This document shows positions 53,021 to 63,925 of a DNA stretch of 64,000 bases, piece after piece. Every line of letters begins with the position of its first letter. Position 1 is the first letter of the stretch. The notes under the pieces were generated by a model. That model searched no databases, was not told the DNA's origin, and worked only from the letters and a program-made list of their open reading frames with translations. This DNA is from Numida meleagris. Its lineage: Eukaryota > Chordata > Aves > Galliformes > Numididae. A program made the translations under genes and the position numbers. The DNA is taken from positions 55,212,486 to 55,276,485 of the forward strand of contig NC_034411.1 in NCBI RefSeq assembly GCF_002078875.1, read 5' to 3'.

Positions 53021-56000
53021 AATTAAGTTAAAATGTGATTGTGAAATTAAGTCCAGTCCACTCTAAACTTCAGTGTATCCAGACAAACCTCTGAAATGCC
53101 TTTGTGTGAAATCACTTGCAACACAAATTCAGAAATTAATCCATTATTCACTGGGGAAAAGAAAACAGCTTAGACAACTTCAGCCATTTTTCCTCCCCAG
53201 CCTCTTTATCATTATTTGATTTTAATCATGAAATACACTTTTACAGAAATGTGTGATCACAAATGAGGAAGCTGAGAGATCTCGAGATCCATGTGTTCTG
53301 GAAGGTGGCGGATTTCAGACAACTCATCAGTTGGGGGACATGACTGATTTCAGACTCCTGGTTGCATTGCTTTCAATGAAAACCAGTGACTTGCAGTTTC
53401 AGTTCTCATCAGAGAAGATGTTCTCACAGCAGTCTCTTGTTTGGATTGTTTTCTCTTTTTATGAGTCTGATGTTTTTCTGAATTCCAGCCTGTACGATTT
53501 CTGTTCTAGTGGCCAAGTGTCTCCATTACTCAAGCATGCGATACACAAACTGTGATAGGTTCAGCTGCTAGCTGGGATTTATGTCTCCCCAGTAAAATAT
53601 CCTTACAGTTTTTAATAGGATAAGTAAATGACTATTTAGGGAGATATATGTATTTATTTGCATGCACTTAATGTGAGTAAACACAAAAAACAATCACCTC
53701 CTGGGGTAAATCAGTGCCCCTCCTTTGCTGACTTGCAGCGGCTCTCCTACAAATGCAAACTTCCTCAGGACATTCAGAGACCAGAAAATGCAAGGGAAAC
53801 ATGTTGTGTTGTTCTGTTGTGTTACTCGCCATGCAGCTTCTCACAGCTCCAGAACTAGGGCCATCCTGCCCTTTGCTGGCCTGCATGCACAGCTAGTAGA
53901 AAACTGGTAGGACCACACCTACACATGTAGCCATCAGGATCTCCTGCTTCCTCAAAGCTCAGTTCTAGTGGGAAGTTTGGATTAGAAAGTAAAAACCTGC
54001 TTCAGCATAGCGATGATGAAATTGTAGCACTCTCACCATCAGTTTTAAGTAAGTGCATGAGCCAGAGTGGAAGTCCATGGAACAGAGTGGGCCTTCCGGA
54101 ATACTTCCTGCCCTTTAGACAATAGACTAATTTCTGCTATTGAAAATCCTTCAAAAAAAAGTCAGTTACATGTGTTAAAGAGGAAGGAAGAGGAACTTGT
54201 ACCCCGACAGTTAGGAAGGCAAACCAAGGTATCATTTAAATTTCACACTCTATCCATTCAAGCTGTCATATAAAAACCCAGTTGTTCCATTGATCAAGTG
54301 CCAGAGAGGATGATAACAGGTTATTTTTTTGAATGTCAGACAGCACAGTAAGCCACAGAAGTGACAACTTAACAATAGGAAAAAAAATCTGGCAGCTTAT
54401 TTTAATCATCGTGTAAGTGAGTTTGCTGCTCTGTGATGCCTGTGGCAAAATCGCAGGGCAGGTGTGTCAGGCTCACTCCTCCCCTGTGACAGGGGGGCTA
54501 TTTTTTGAGATCTAAACTAGTCCTGCTGGTTTTTAGTGTGGTGATGGAAGGATGACTATCACATTGGCTCTGTAGCTTACTGCTGTATGAAGGGCAATTT
54601 GTAGTCTGGGTTTTCTGTTAGAGGATGTGGCCACAAATCAGAGGTTGGCAAGGAAAGGATTACCCTAACTTCTTTGATTAGAGAAAGTTAAGGGCATGCC
54701 TTAATTGAGGTTAACTCAAGATGTCTCACTGTGGGTTGCTGCTCCTGGGGAGCCACCATGGGACCTTCATGAAGTGGTGGGAAGCATTGTCCCCATCCTG
54801 GTCCCTGATGAGAGGACTCCAAGGCTGATCCTGATGGGAGTGCAGGCAGAGAGCCTGTCCTAACCGTGTGGGGAGGTTACCTTTGTGAAAGGCTGTTGTG
54901 CACAGATGGAGCTTGACCAGAGGACGGTACTGGACTTATAACCTCAGCTCTCTTTATATCAAGGGCAATTTCTTACCAAGGGGGTAGCAGGACTACCATC
55001 CTGAGCTCGTGGGGCCTGTCCTGCATCCCTGCCTGGGGCCTGTCAGCAGTGAGGTGGGAAATAATCTATATTCTCCAACCTCACAAAGCGAGGCCTTGAA
55101 CTTGCTGAGATCACAGAAACCAGCTACTTTTTGCAATCAACTTTTAAAGGGGGTTCGGGGGCAAACCCTGTCAGAAGAGTGTGTTTTGAAGTAGGGAGGA
55201 CTAGGGGTGGCCAGGAGCAGAGCCAAAAGGAAACGTGAAGCATCATTGCCTTTATTTGTTACTTCACTGGATGATATTTTTGGCCTTTGACTGAAGCAAA
55301 TCATGTCAATTCCTCTATTTTATTGTGGTGTGCAGTGAGCATGGTTAGGCAGGTACAAGCAGAAAACCTTGTGAAGGTTTCTGTCTCCCCACTGGCAGCA
55401 GATGCAAGCAGCACAGTGCTCACCTTTATCTGCACAGGAAGGCTGAGCCGGTGCCTCAGAGGTCTTTGCCTAGAACTAAGAGGAACCTAAATGCTGAAAA
55501 CCCATCACTGAGATAGCTATGGCCTCCCTCTGAGTTCAGATAACTCTTACACTGATGCACATTGATGAGAGAGTTAATGAAACATTAGAAGCAGCGAGCA
55601 GAGATAGGGCTTGCAGGAAAGCACACCTGCACACACACATTCAAGACTCTCACGTTGCTGACTGTATCAGGACAGCCACGGCAGGCTTGCAGCTGGGCCA
55701 GCAGGAACTGGGAGATACAGAGATGGTCTCGATGGTTAGGGTAGAAACCTGCTCAGGGAGAGCTTCCTGAAACTTTCTTCTTTGTTGCTGGTGAACACTT
55801 CTCTGACAGGCAGGTGTGAAGATTGCATGTTGAATCTGTAGTGATGAGCAGTAATTTGATCAGCTAGAAAAATTCTTTCCCCATGAAATGGAATTTCCTC
55901 AGGTGCAAGCTGATAGTCCGTAAATGGGCATCCATGCAGCCTGAGAAACAGAGGCTTATTAAGAAGTAAAACAAAATCAGTAATTGTTGTGATATTCAAG

Positions 56001-59000
56001 TGGACTGGAAAAATGCCTTGTAAAAATGTCATGTATCAAGAGGCAGTGTGAAAAAGCCATGATCACAAATAACTTATGGGCAAATAATGGTGGAGTGGCT
56101 ACATTTTACAACATTTAACAATGAGTTGCATGTCCGTTGTCAGTTTGCAAGCACATCTGAAGGCAGAATTTGGGCCTTCATGATTTATCTTTATCATCTT
56201 ACCTGTAGGAGTCACTGAGAGCAAAGAAGTCATAGATGAGTTTGTGGTGGTACCAGGGATTTTTGGTGAAAACTGCTGAGACAGGTTTCTAAGTCAAGTT
56301 CAAAGAAAAGAGTCAAACAAAGGGAACAAGCACATCTGATCAGGAATTATGTCTTCTGTCTGAATTAAGACATTATCCTGGTAATTGGAAGAGGTGGCCA
56401 GTGTCTTTCCTTGGCTGCCCAGGCAAAGCACCAGTGCACTGTGCCTGAGCAGCATTGGGGCTATCGACTGATACCACCTGCCGGGGAATAAGGAGGCAAG
56501 TAAGATGCAGTACAATGCCTTAGAATCATTCATCTTTCCCATCTTTCCCAGATTAGAATATTTTTAACATACCCTTTTCCATTTCGAGGGGTAGAGGTTT
56601 TTTTAGTAGATTTCTAAGAACATATTTGCTTTCTGAACCTTGCCATCAGCTCTGTTCCACACTGGGGATAGGACAGAAATAAAATTAAACGTGGCAGGAG
56701 TAAGAGAAGACTATGATGCTACAGCCCTACAGGAACACCCTCTGCTTATGTGACTGGCTGCATAGGCTTCAGAGGGGGTTGGTGGCCACTGACCTAGCTG
56801 GCTTGGACAAGTATCAAGACAGTAAATACCAAGAAAAAATATTTTCTTCTGGCTTCTTTGAAAGATCACTCCATGTTACAGAATATTCAGTGCTGGACTC
56901 TGTGCCTTACCCTCAACAGACTTACAGTTTTGGCTCCTAACTACAAAATTCTTCTCATTCGTTTAAACCATAGTGTTTTTTTCCTAAAACATTCCAAGCT
57001 CTGGCAACTTCTCAGTTTACTCTGACAGTTGTCACAGAGGCAGTGACAGAACATGCTTTACTGAGAAACAGTATGCTGAGGAAAGCTGGGGAGTTACATA
57101 GTCTATCTGGGAAACACCTCATGCTCTGGTATTTCCCTTTATTTTTGCCCTGGCTCCTTTGCCTCTTTATTTTTAATTAGTGGCACATGCTGTAATGATA
57201 ATTTACATTCTTTTCAGAAATCAAAAGAATTCCCACTGACAACATTATTAAGTTGGAATTTGAGCCAAATATCTAACCTCCATTAAATGAGATCTTGACT
57301 GAACCTGTTTTCCCTTCATTTTGGTAGATTACTCTGGCTTTAAATGGGTCTGGGATGGCTATACACCTGCACACAGGGTCACTGCAAGGCCAAACATCTG
57401 CCCCGATACCATTTACACAGGTTTTGCTTGCCCAATACGCGAGACAGAATTTAACAGTCACATAGGACACCTCTTGAACCTCTGGAATAAAGATGTGTAT
57501 TTTGACTGTAGGCAGAACATAGTCATGTGGTAGGGATATTTGTGTGACAAAGATGTGTAGGAGGTGGCGAAGGAAATTTAGTGAGTACTGGTGGAGGGAA
57601 ACTAATCAGGTTCCTGGGCTACAGCATTCAAACAAAGCCTTTTCCTTCACTCATGCTGAGCGCCACATGCATGCAGAATCATATGTAAATTGCCCTTAAT
57701 CTAGCAAGTGTTTTGCATTTTCAATGAAATGAGAGAGGGGGAAAAAGAAACATTTTCCTCTATATTACAGGTAAGCGTGCCCATCAACAAGAAAATTATG
57801 GCAATGATTTTGCATGTAAAAATGCATTTTAAGGCAACTGAAGGTGTAAGAAAAAAAAAATCCTCCTGCTGAGCACCTGCGAGGTAAGCCTCCATGCTTC
57901 CCAGCACTGCTCTGCAGAGGGCCCAAGATAATGATCTGTTTAAACTCAGCTGTGCCCGCTGCAGTTACAGCTGGAGCCCCACGCAGCAAGAGCTTTCCCT
58001 CTAAGACTGGACTGGAAGCTTGGTGTTTCTTTTTCCCTTTTTTTCTTTTTTCTTTTAAGCTGTAACATGTTGCTTAAACTGTGGCATACCTCAAAGGCAG
58101 ATCTTTCCCTCTTCCCAAGTTGCACCCCGTGCAGTCCTGCAGTCGCCTCACACATCTTGCACAAGTGTTTCTCTGGCTTGAGCCCACAACCTTCACATAC
58201 ACAAGCGCTCCCACAGACTTCCTCTTCTCTGTAATCTCTACTCAGATCCGGAGTCCTGCCTGCAGTAACTGCTCCACAACTACCTCAGGGTTGGCTCTTC
58301 CTGGGCCTCGCACTACATAATCCTGGAAGCTGGTCCTTCTCTCCATCCATCCTCTTCCAATCCTCGTGCCGACCTGTGGGATCCTGGAAAGCTCAGGCTC
58401 CTCTCTCTAAAATAAGTGCAATGCCCTCTATGAGCCCAGCAGCAGCAGAGCTGCAAAGGACATTCCTATTGTAGTACACGTCCTTGCTGGGACAGCTCTC
58501 CTCTGAACAGCTGTGAGGCTTTGAAGCGGTCCCAGCCCTCACCAGCAACATGCAGAGAGCTTTGGGGACTGACCTCAACTGCTTCCTGCACAGAGTTGAA
58601 CTCTGCTCTCAAGAACGACTTTGTAGTGCTTACACTAACTGCAGCAAAGGATGCACTTTAGGATCCTTAATGAAGTTTTCCTGGCAAGTTGTTCGCTTTT
58701 TCTTTATTTTTTTCTTTTTTGTGAGCCAATACTCACTAGCTTTCCTGGGGCTGGACATTCTCAGGTCTGCCCAATTACTTGCTGTGCCAATTAATGTGCT
58801 TGAGTTTCAAAATATATACTGACATCTGGTTTCTTAAGAAAGTGTGAAAAAGTCTGTTCTACAGTATAGGAGCTCCAGAATATTTTGCTCTTCACTGTTG
58901 GTTCCTGATCTGATGGTCTTAAATGAAGAAGTAAGTTAGATAGCATTTTGGGAGAAGAGCAGTTTTGCAAAAAAGATGCAGAAAAGCCTCCCACAAGCTG

Positions 59001-59264
59001 AGGCTGACATGGACTTCATGTCACCACAGATGTGCCCTGAGCCCACAACGTCCTAAAGGCTGTTTTTTGCTGTGCTTCTCCAGCTTTTCAACAACTGAGA
59101 ATGTTGAGGCTACCTATGGTGTGCGCAACACTCTATTCCTTACTTATCTAAGTGTGGTGGAAAAAAACCTTCTCGGCTAGATTGTTGCCTAGAACAACAC
59201 TGCCTAAACACTAAAGACAAACAAGATTAGGAGACTATATGGGTTTAAGTAAAAAAGAACACAC

Positions 59265-59270
59265 TTTATT
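59265..59270 (-). promoter_or_regulatory. MYB: MYB poly(A) signal
   Basis: AATAAA on the minus strand. Further along the minus strand the sequence is GU-rich (gtttgtctttagtgttt at about 59203-59219), the usual downstream element. I saw no other canonical hexamer in the 3'UTR, so one main mRNA end is expected. Confidence 0.88.
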
Positions 59271-59545
59271 TATCTACAAGGCAGTACATTGTCGTATAAA
59301 AAAAATTAAGTGCAGATGAAGCTGCACCAAATGCTATTAAGGCAGCAAATTCAAAGGCTGTTATAAAAAAAAAAAAAAGGACAATTAAAAAAAATAAAAT
59401 CAGTGTTTTGCCATATTGATAAAGATTTGGTATGGCAGTACAAAGAACCATGTATTTCTAAGAACCTGATTCAGTACATAAGACCCAAGGTAGGGAACAA
59501 TTAGCTAGACATGGAACGAAACAGACAACACGAACAAGACAGTGT

Positions 59546-59553
59546 TCTCCCAA
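59546..59553 (-). promoter_or_regulatory. miR-150 seed site, 8-mer (distal)
   Basis: The mRNA strand reads TTGGGAGA, a full complement to miR-150 nucleotides 1-8. MYB is the classic miR-150 target in mammalian lymphocytes, with two sites in its 3'UTR. Confidence 0.7.
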
Positions 59554-59799
59554 ACATATGAAGGTGCAATACATACTGTTACAAACCAATGTGAAACAAA
59601 ACCACACATTGAGACAATTAAAAAAAAAAAAATCTCCCAGGAACAGTGTTCAAAAATATTGCTTATAAAAAAAAGGGAAAAAATGTAAATGATGTAAAAA
59701 AAATTAAAATAAAAAAGTCTGAAATGCTAGTGCATAGTCAATTAGCTAACATCAACATTTCTTTTCTTTCCATATAAAGCTCTACTGCTCCTTTTACAC

Positions 59800-59807
59800 T
59801 AGCAGCA
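59800..59807 (-). promoter_or_regulatory. miR-15/16 seed site, 8-mer
   Basis: The + strand reads TAGCAGCA, identical to the 5' end of miR-15/16, so the mRNA carries the complement. MYB is a reported miR-15a/16 target in erythroid and leukaemic cells. Confidence 0.6.
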
Positions 59808-59827
59808 TGTCTACACGCTAAGGTCTT

Positions 59828-59835
59828 TAGCAGCA
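59828..59835 (-). promoter_or_regulatory. miR-15/16 seed site, 8-mer, second copy
   Basis: A second TAGCAGCA on the + strand starts 28 nt from the first. That spacing is within the range where paired miRNA sites act cooperatively. Confidence 0.6.
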
Positions 59836-60084
59836 AAACACAGTATTCATTTGGAATTTACAAAATTAAATTACTGAATAAAAATATAATTTTTCTTATA
59901 AATCTATGTTTCATACAGTAATATTTTTTTAAAGCAAGCTAATTAAACCCCCCCAACAGGAACACACAACGTATAATGGTCTAGAACCATAAACAGAATG
60001 AAAAGAGTATTTCAAGAAGCATGGACGTCTGAGCATTCATGAACTGGATCAGTTTTCCCCCTTTGCACAGACTAGCGTGTGTAG

Positions 60085-60091
60085 TAATGCT
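60085..60091 (-). promoter_or_regulatory. miR-155 seed match, 7-mer
   Basis: The mRNA strand reads AGCATTA, complementary to miR-155 nucleotides 2-8. A second copy lies at 60555-60561. MYB is known to be repressed by miR-155. Confidence 0.45.
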
Positions 60092-60233
60092 TTTTTACTT
60101 CAGTATTTTACACCAATGCATTTTGTTCAGTGATTTAAAATACATCTGTTTGAGTACCTGCTCTGTTATTTAAAAAAAAATAAAAAAGAAACAAAGAAAA
60201 CCCCACCCCTGGATAGCACATCACTGAAATAAC

Positions 60234-60240
60234 AATACTG
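60234..60240 (-). promoter_or_regulatory. miR-200b/c/429 seed match, 7-mer
   Basis: The + strand AATACTG equals miR-200b/c/429 nucleotides 2-8, so the mRNA carries CAGTATT. A single 7-mer can arise by chance. Confidence 0.35.
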
Positions 60241-60446
60241 GTGTATCATGTCTGCTTGATCTTAGAAAGTACAAAAAAATTGCCTGTATTGTAAGTCTGC
60301 ACTTAAGATCGTTAATTACTGATTAAAACTTAGTACCTAATAATTTAGGCAAGTATCGTTCATTCACTCAAAAAAAAAAAAATTCTCTTAAGTTGGGTGA
60401 AATCCAACAAGAATATATATGCTCAGTGACTAAATGCACTTCGTGC

Positions 60447-60465
60447 TCTCCCAACTGTTGTACCA
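60447..60465 (-). promoter_or_regulatory. miR-150 site with 3' pairing (proximal)
   Basis: The + strand over this 19-nt stretch is identical to miR-150 at 17 of 19 positions. The first nine bases match, then there is a two-base mismatch, then TTGTACCA. The mRNA can therefore pair with the 8-nt seed and with the 3' half of the miRNA. It lies about 120 nt after the stop codon. Confidence 0.78.
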
Positions 60466-60554
60466 CAACAAAGATAGGCTCGTCTCCCATTCACGAAAAG
60501 CCCTCGTGCAGAGGAACAGGGACTTCCCAGCGAACGAGGAGTGTTTGACAACCA

Positions 60555-60561
60555 TAATGCT
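60555..60561 (-). promoter_or_regulatory. miR-155 seed match, 7-mer, stop-proximal
   Basis: AGCATTA on the mRNA strand, about 25 nt after the MYB stop. Sites this close to the stop can be less effective because of ribosome shadowing. Confidence 0.4.
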
Positions 60562-60586
60562 TCTCCGGAGAAGTCCGTCGGCCCTT

Positions 60587-60703
60587 TCACATCACCAGAG
60601 TCCGGGTTGGGAATGCGGCCATGTACTTGCGCGCCTGGTCAGTCAAGGCCATCTGGTCCTCGGTCTTCCCACAAGACGCCGACTCCCAAGCGTTGTTCAG
60701 ATG
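60587..60703 (-). CDS. MYB: MYB last coding exon
   Basis: c-Myb is a sequence-specific transcription factor that keeps haematopoietic progenitors proliferating. This minus-strand exon encodes its last 38 residues. It starts at CAT after the acceptor ctttctgcttgtttccaacaaag, reads HLNNAWESASCGKTEDQM then ALTDQARKYMAAFPTRTLVM, and ends at TGA. The TEDQ...ARKY...TLVM pattern matches the mammalian c-Myb C-terminus (TEDQ, ARKYV, RTLVM), and the exact residues look avian. This end belongs to the C-terminal regulatory region, far from the N-terminal DNA-binding repeats. It is followed by the 3'UTR and a poly(A) signal. It is convergent with AHI1, as in mammals. Earlier exons lie beyond the right edge. 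Confidence 0.96.
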   Translation of the reverse strand, partial: HLNNAWESASCGKTEDQMALTDQARKYMAAFPTRTLVM

Positions 60704-61347
60704 CTTTGTTGGAAACAAGCAGAAAGATTTGGGGTGAATGTCAAGTCATTTGTTTGTGGGCCCTCAGCTCCAAACCTGCCATTAGGGGTTGAGCAAGCCT
60801 GCGGTGGGGTGTTGTGACCACTCCAAAGAAAGTGACACCTCAACACAAGAGGAATAAAACTCCAGCCCTGCTTCTCAGCTTGTGACCACAGGGGTGGGCA
60901 ACCAGACCACCCACAGAAGAGCACACCAGCAGAGCCAGGATTCAATGACTCTCAAGTTCCTACTCACAGTTCATTCTCTCAAAGTCCATATTTAGGACCC
61001 TAACGGCCCAAGCTCAGCAAGCAAACAGCTCTGCGCCTGAAGCTGCTTTCACCTGCATGCAGCAATTAGCACGTGCCCGTGAGCAGAGCTCCTCTGGCAA
61101 GAGAGGAGATGTGGGGGGACCCTTGGCAGAAGCAGCACTTTAATTATCAAAAAAGCCATTTTGCTTCTTGTGGTATTTATGGAGGTTAGAGACACCATTT
61201 AGTATAATGTGAAGCTGAGATAAACATATCTGCACAGAAGGCTGTGTGCAGTGTGTTTATTTACCCCCTACACACAGGAGATGTTTCTCATTGCCCTGAG
61301 CTATAAACAGTAATGAAATTTCAAAGCTCCTGGAACTTACCAGTATT

Positions 61348-61360
61348 ACACACACACACA
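61348..61360. repeat. Short (CA)n microsatellite
   Basis: About 6.5 units of AC followed by TATAC, within the MYB intron. Confidence 0.9.
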
Positions 61361-63859
61361 TATACGTGCATTGTTTTTGTGCTTCAACTCTTTCAATTAC
61401 TCAGTTCATTTGTTTTTCCGCACTGAGATATTCACTAAACCCTAAATAAAAACCAGATTATTAGACACAGACAGCCGAATGAACACCCTAAAATCCAAAA
61501 ATGCACACAACCTCTCTCATGTAAGCTGCCTGCCAGCAAGGGGCTCACAGGACACCTCAAGATTAAGAAGGTCTAAGCCCAAGGTCCACCAAGAAACACA
61601 AATCAGGAGAAACCCTTCCCTGCTTTCCTCTGCTTTCAACAAAATTCATCACTTCAGGTCAAGACCTACATCACTCAACGAGATGGCCAAAGCCTTCCCA
61701 ACACTTAGGACACCAAGCGAAGTGTACTTACTGAACTGCATATTGGCTGCTAAGAGCAGAAGCGCCCCAGGATGCCCATGGCTCTTTATGCTGCTCCTTC
61801 TAGTTGCTAACTGTACAAGAGGATCCTTAAACTATCCTCTTGAAGAATGCTCTTTGGATTGTAAAGTGTTATCCAAGGCTCATGTACAGTCAGAAGGCAG
61901 CATAGGAAATGCAGATAAATTTCATAACAGGCCCTAATCAGGGACCGAGGTTCCCTGCTCTGGAAGGCTTGCAGCCTAAAAGGGTCAAAAGCAGTGAATA
62001 AGTAAGCAGTGTGACCACGATGGGGACAAGCAGGTTAGTCCTCTGGGGTTCCCCAGACATAGCTCTCACTTCTCTGTATACAAGTTCCAAATGTTGTCTC
62101 TGCTGCTGATGCCTTTTTGCAGGCAAAACTCCTGCCCAGTTTCAGTAGGAGTTCTCTGTGTAAAGGAGAACAAGGTCCAGCCTCAAGTCATTAGCTTCTG
62201 CAGCTTTTTGTGGGAAACCAGCATCTGTGAAGCGAACAAACATGCAATTGCCTCCTTCTAGAGTGGTTCAGCCTGGGCGGGCTGTGCACCTTGTGCTGTG
62301 AGACTCGGGCGCACACTGCAGCCAAAAGCAGGTGTGACACACTTTTTGCATGTGACATGCCACAGCCCCTTTTATGCTTTGGTTAAACAGCTCCCAAGGT
62401 GGCTTTTTCAAAGTTGCCTACATCAGCTGGCAACCTGCAGCCTCCTGTTGATGCTCAGTGGGACTTGGGCACCTGCAAATACTTTCCCCTACTATTTTAG
62501 AGGCATACTAATGGTTGGTGCAATGCCATCGGTTTTGCTTAGAAGTCAGGTTTGGTTTGTCCGTCCCAATAGAAATCGTTAGCTCCAAAATATCCATCAT
62601 TTTGAGGGAGAGAAATATGTGTCCATTTGTTGTTTCCCTGTGACCTTTCAAAGCTTCAAAGCACCGATCGAGAGAAGTTAGAGCAGCAGAACCCTAGGTA
62701 ACTGTAAATACATAAGGGAAAGCCCATCCATCACTGCATGTCAGTTTTTAAAAAATGGAAGTAACTTCAGGCAAGTAGTGTCCCGATTTCATTAATTACA
62801 TTTCATTGTTAGTACCTACACTGAGCTCTTTGTATTAACAGCCGCGTGTTTAGAAAAGAAAAAAAACAAAATCCGCATCCCGTATCTCGCACATCTCAGC
62901 AGGCTGCTGCACGTCACTCCTTCCACCTGAAGCCTGCTCCTCGCTCAGCCTGTGCCAGAGGCGTAGCAGACGCCGCGCGGGCTGCAGCCCCCTGCCCTCC
63001 CCTCGGAGCCAGCTGTCCCTGTGCCCTGGGGGAGCAGGGTGCAGCCAGGTCCCCAGCACACGCCTGCCCCAAACTGCTTACTCAGGCTCTGCCGGAGAGA
63101 CAGTGCAGGACGGTCCACCCTACTGAATTTTGACCTTGCTATTATTTTCCCAGAAATACATTACACTTTTTTTTTTTTCCCCCTCTTGGGACAATTTACA
63201 AAGTAAATTTACAATTTGCGTTGCGCTCTTACTGAAGATGGTGAGAGCTTGGCGAATACAGATGAATACAGAATTTGACCCAAAGTAGTGTATTCACTAT
63301 AGCGGCGTATTTCAATTTTACCCTGGGGAATTCGGGTAACATTTACAGTAGGTATTTTTAATAAACTTTTCCCATCTGAAACCTTGGCTCCGAGCTGTGA
63401 GCACATAACAAAGCACAATGCCTTGCCTTGCCAGCCCTGCAGCGCGGGACTGGAGGCACGTGTGAAAGTCATCTGAAGGCGAGAGATTTGACTGCCATTC
63501 TTGGCAGGGAGCGGTGGGTCCCATGACTGATCCACAGCATGGTGCTGGGGCTGAACACCCACAGCTAATGGATCGCTTAGCAAAAAGGAAAAGCAAAACT
63601 GGAGGCTTCCTTCCATGCCAGCATCTCAGTGAGTATTGACAGGGCTCTGCTACTGGAAAGCGCCAGTGCCCTGCAGACAGCAGCATTTCCAGGACTTACC
63701 AAAAGAGCGGAGACCCGGGCAAAAAACCTCGGGGCATGTGGGAAAACAGCACAGAAACAAAATCAAAACATTCCTGGTGGAAAATGCTCATTGTGTCTCC
63801 CCTATCACTCTGCAAATCAATGGATGAAACGCAAAAGCTTTGTAATTAGAAGCCAAAAG

Positions 63860-63925
63860 GCTTGACCCAAAACCCACTGACACTGATGGGCATGCTTTCA
63901 TTGATTCAGTGGATTAATTCCACTT
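63860..63925. repeat. Relic of an old sauropsid interspersed repeat
   Basis: GACCCAAAACCCACTGACAC followed by TGATGGGCATGCTTTCATTG resembles the palindromic 'aaagcccattgaagtcaatggg' type of old repeat common in reptiles and birds. The family name is not recalled. Confidence 0.4.

Larger units (their letters stand above)
43076..59239. other. AHI1-MYB intergenic DNA, right part
   Basis: No gene is defended. It contains an old CR1 3' fragment at 46,530-46,640, T runs near 47067-47085 and 48328-48341, the polypyrimidine tract at 47555-47677, a sauropsid repeat relic near 52,925-53,020, and a purine/AT texture elsewhere. The longest open frame of the window (45901-46338 from its first ATG) lies here and is not recognisable. 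The MYB downstream poly(A) element sits at the right edge. Confidence 0.6.
59240..60586 (-). other. MYB: MYB 3' untranslated region
   Basis: About 1.3 kb between the MYB stop codon and the single canonical poly(A) signal. It is U-rich on the mRNA strand with many AUUUA-like pentamers, as expected for an unstable proto-oncogene mRNA. It holds miRNA seed matches, listed separately, for miR-150 (two), miR-15/16 (two), miR-155 (two) and miR-200b/c/429 (one). The left boundary is an estimate: cleavage should fall 10-30 nt past the AATAAA. Confidence 0.85.

Noticed and set aside
59266..59451. 61-codon hydrophobic minus-strand open frame
   Set aside because: Lies wholly in the MYB 3'UTR, ends at the poly(A) signal, and reflects T-rich sequence.
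61479..61937. 152-codon open frame antisense to the MYB intron
   Set aside because: No recognisable motif, no promoter or poly(A) context, and the region is intronic to MYB on the other strand.
63209..63686. Minus-strand open frames considered as the penultimate MYB exon
   Set aside because: No Myb-like residues and no matching donor leading to the last exon at 60703.
63689..63720. GTAAGT-type donor on the minus strand with an open frame upstream
   Set aside because: The encoded residues do not resemble c-Myb and no acceptor was evident; probably a cryptic donor.
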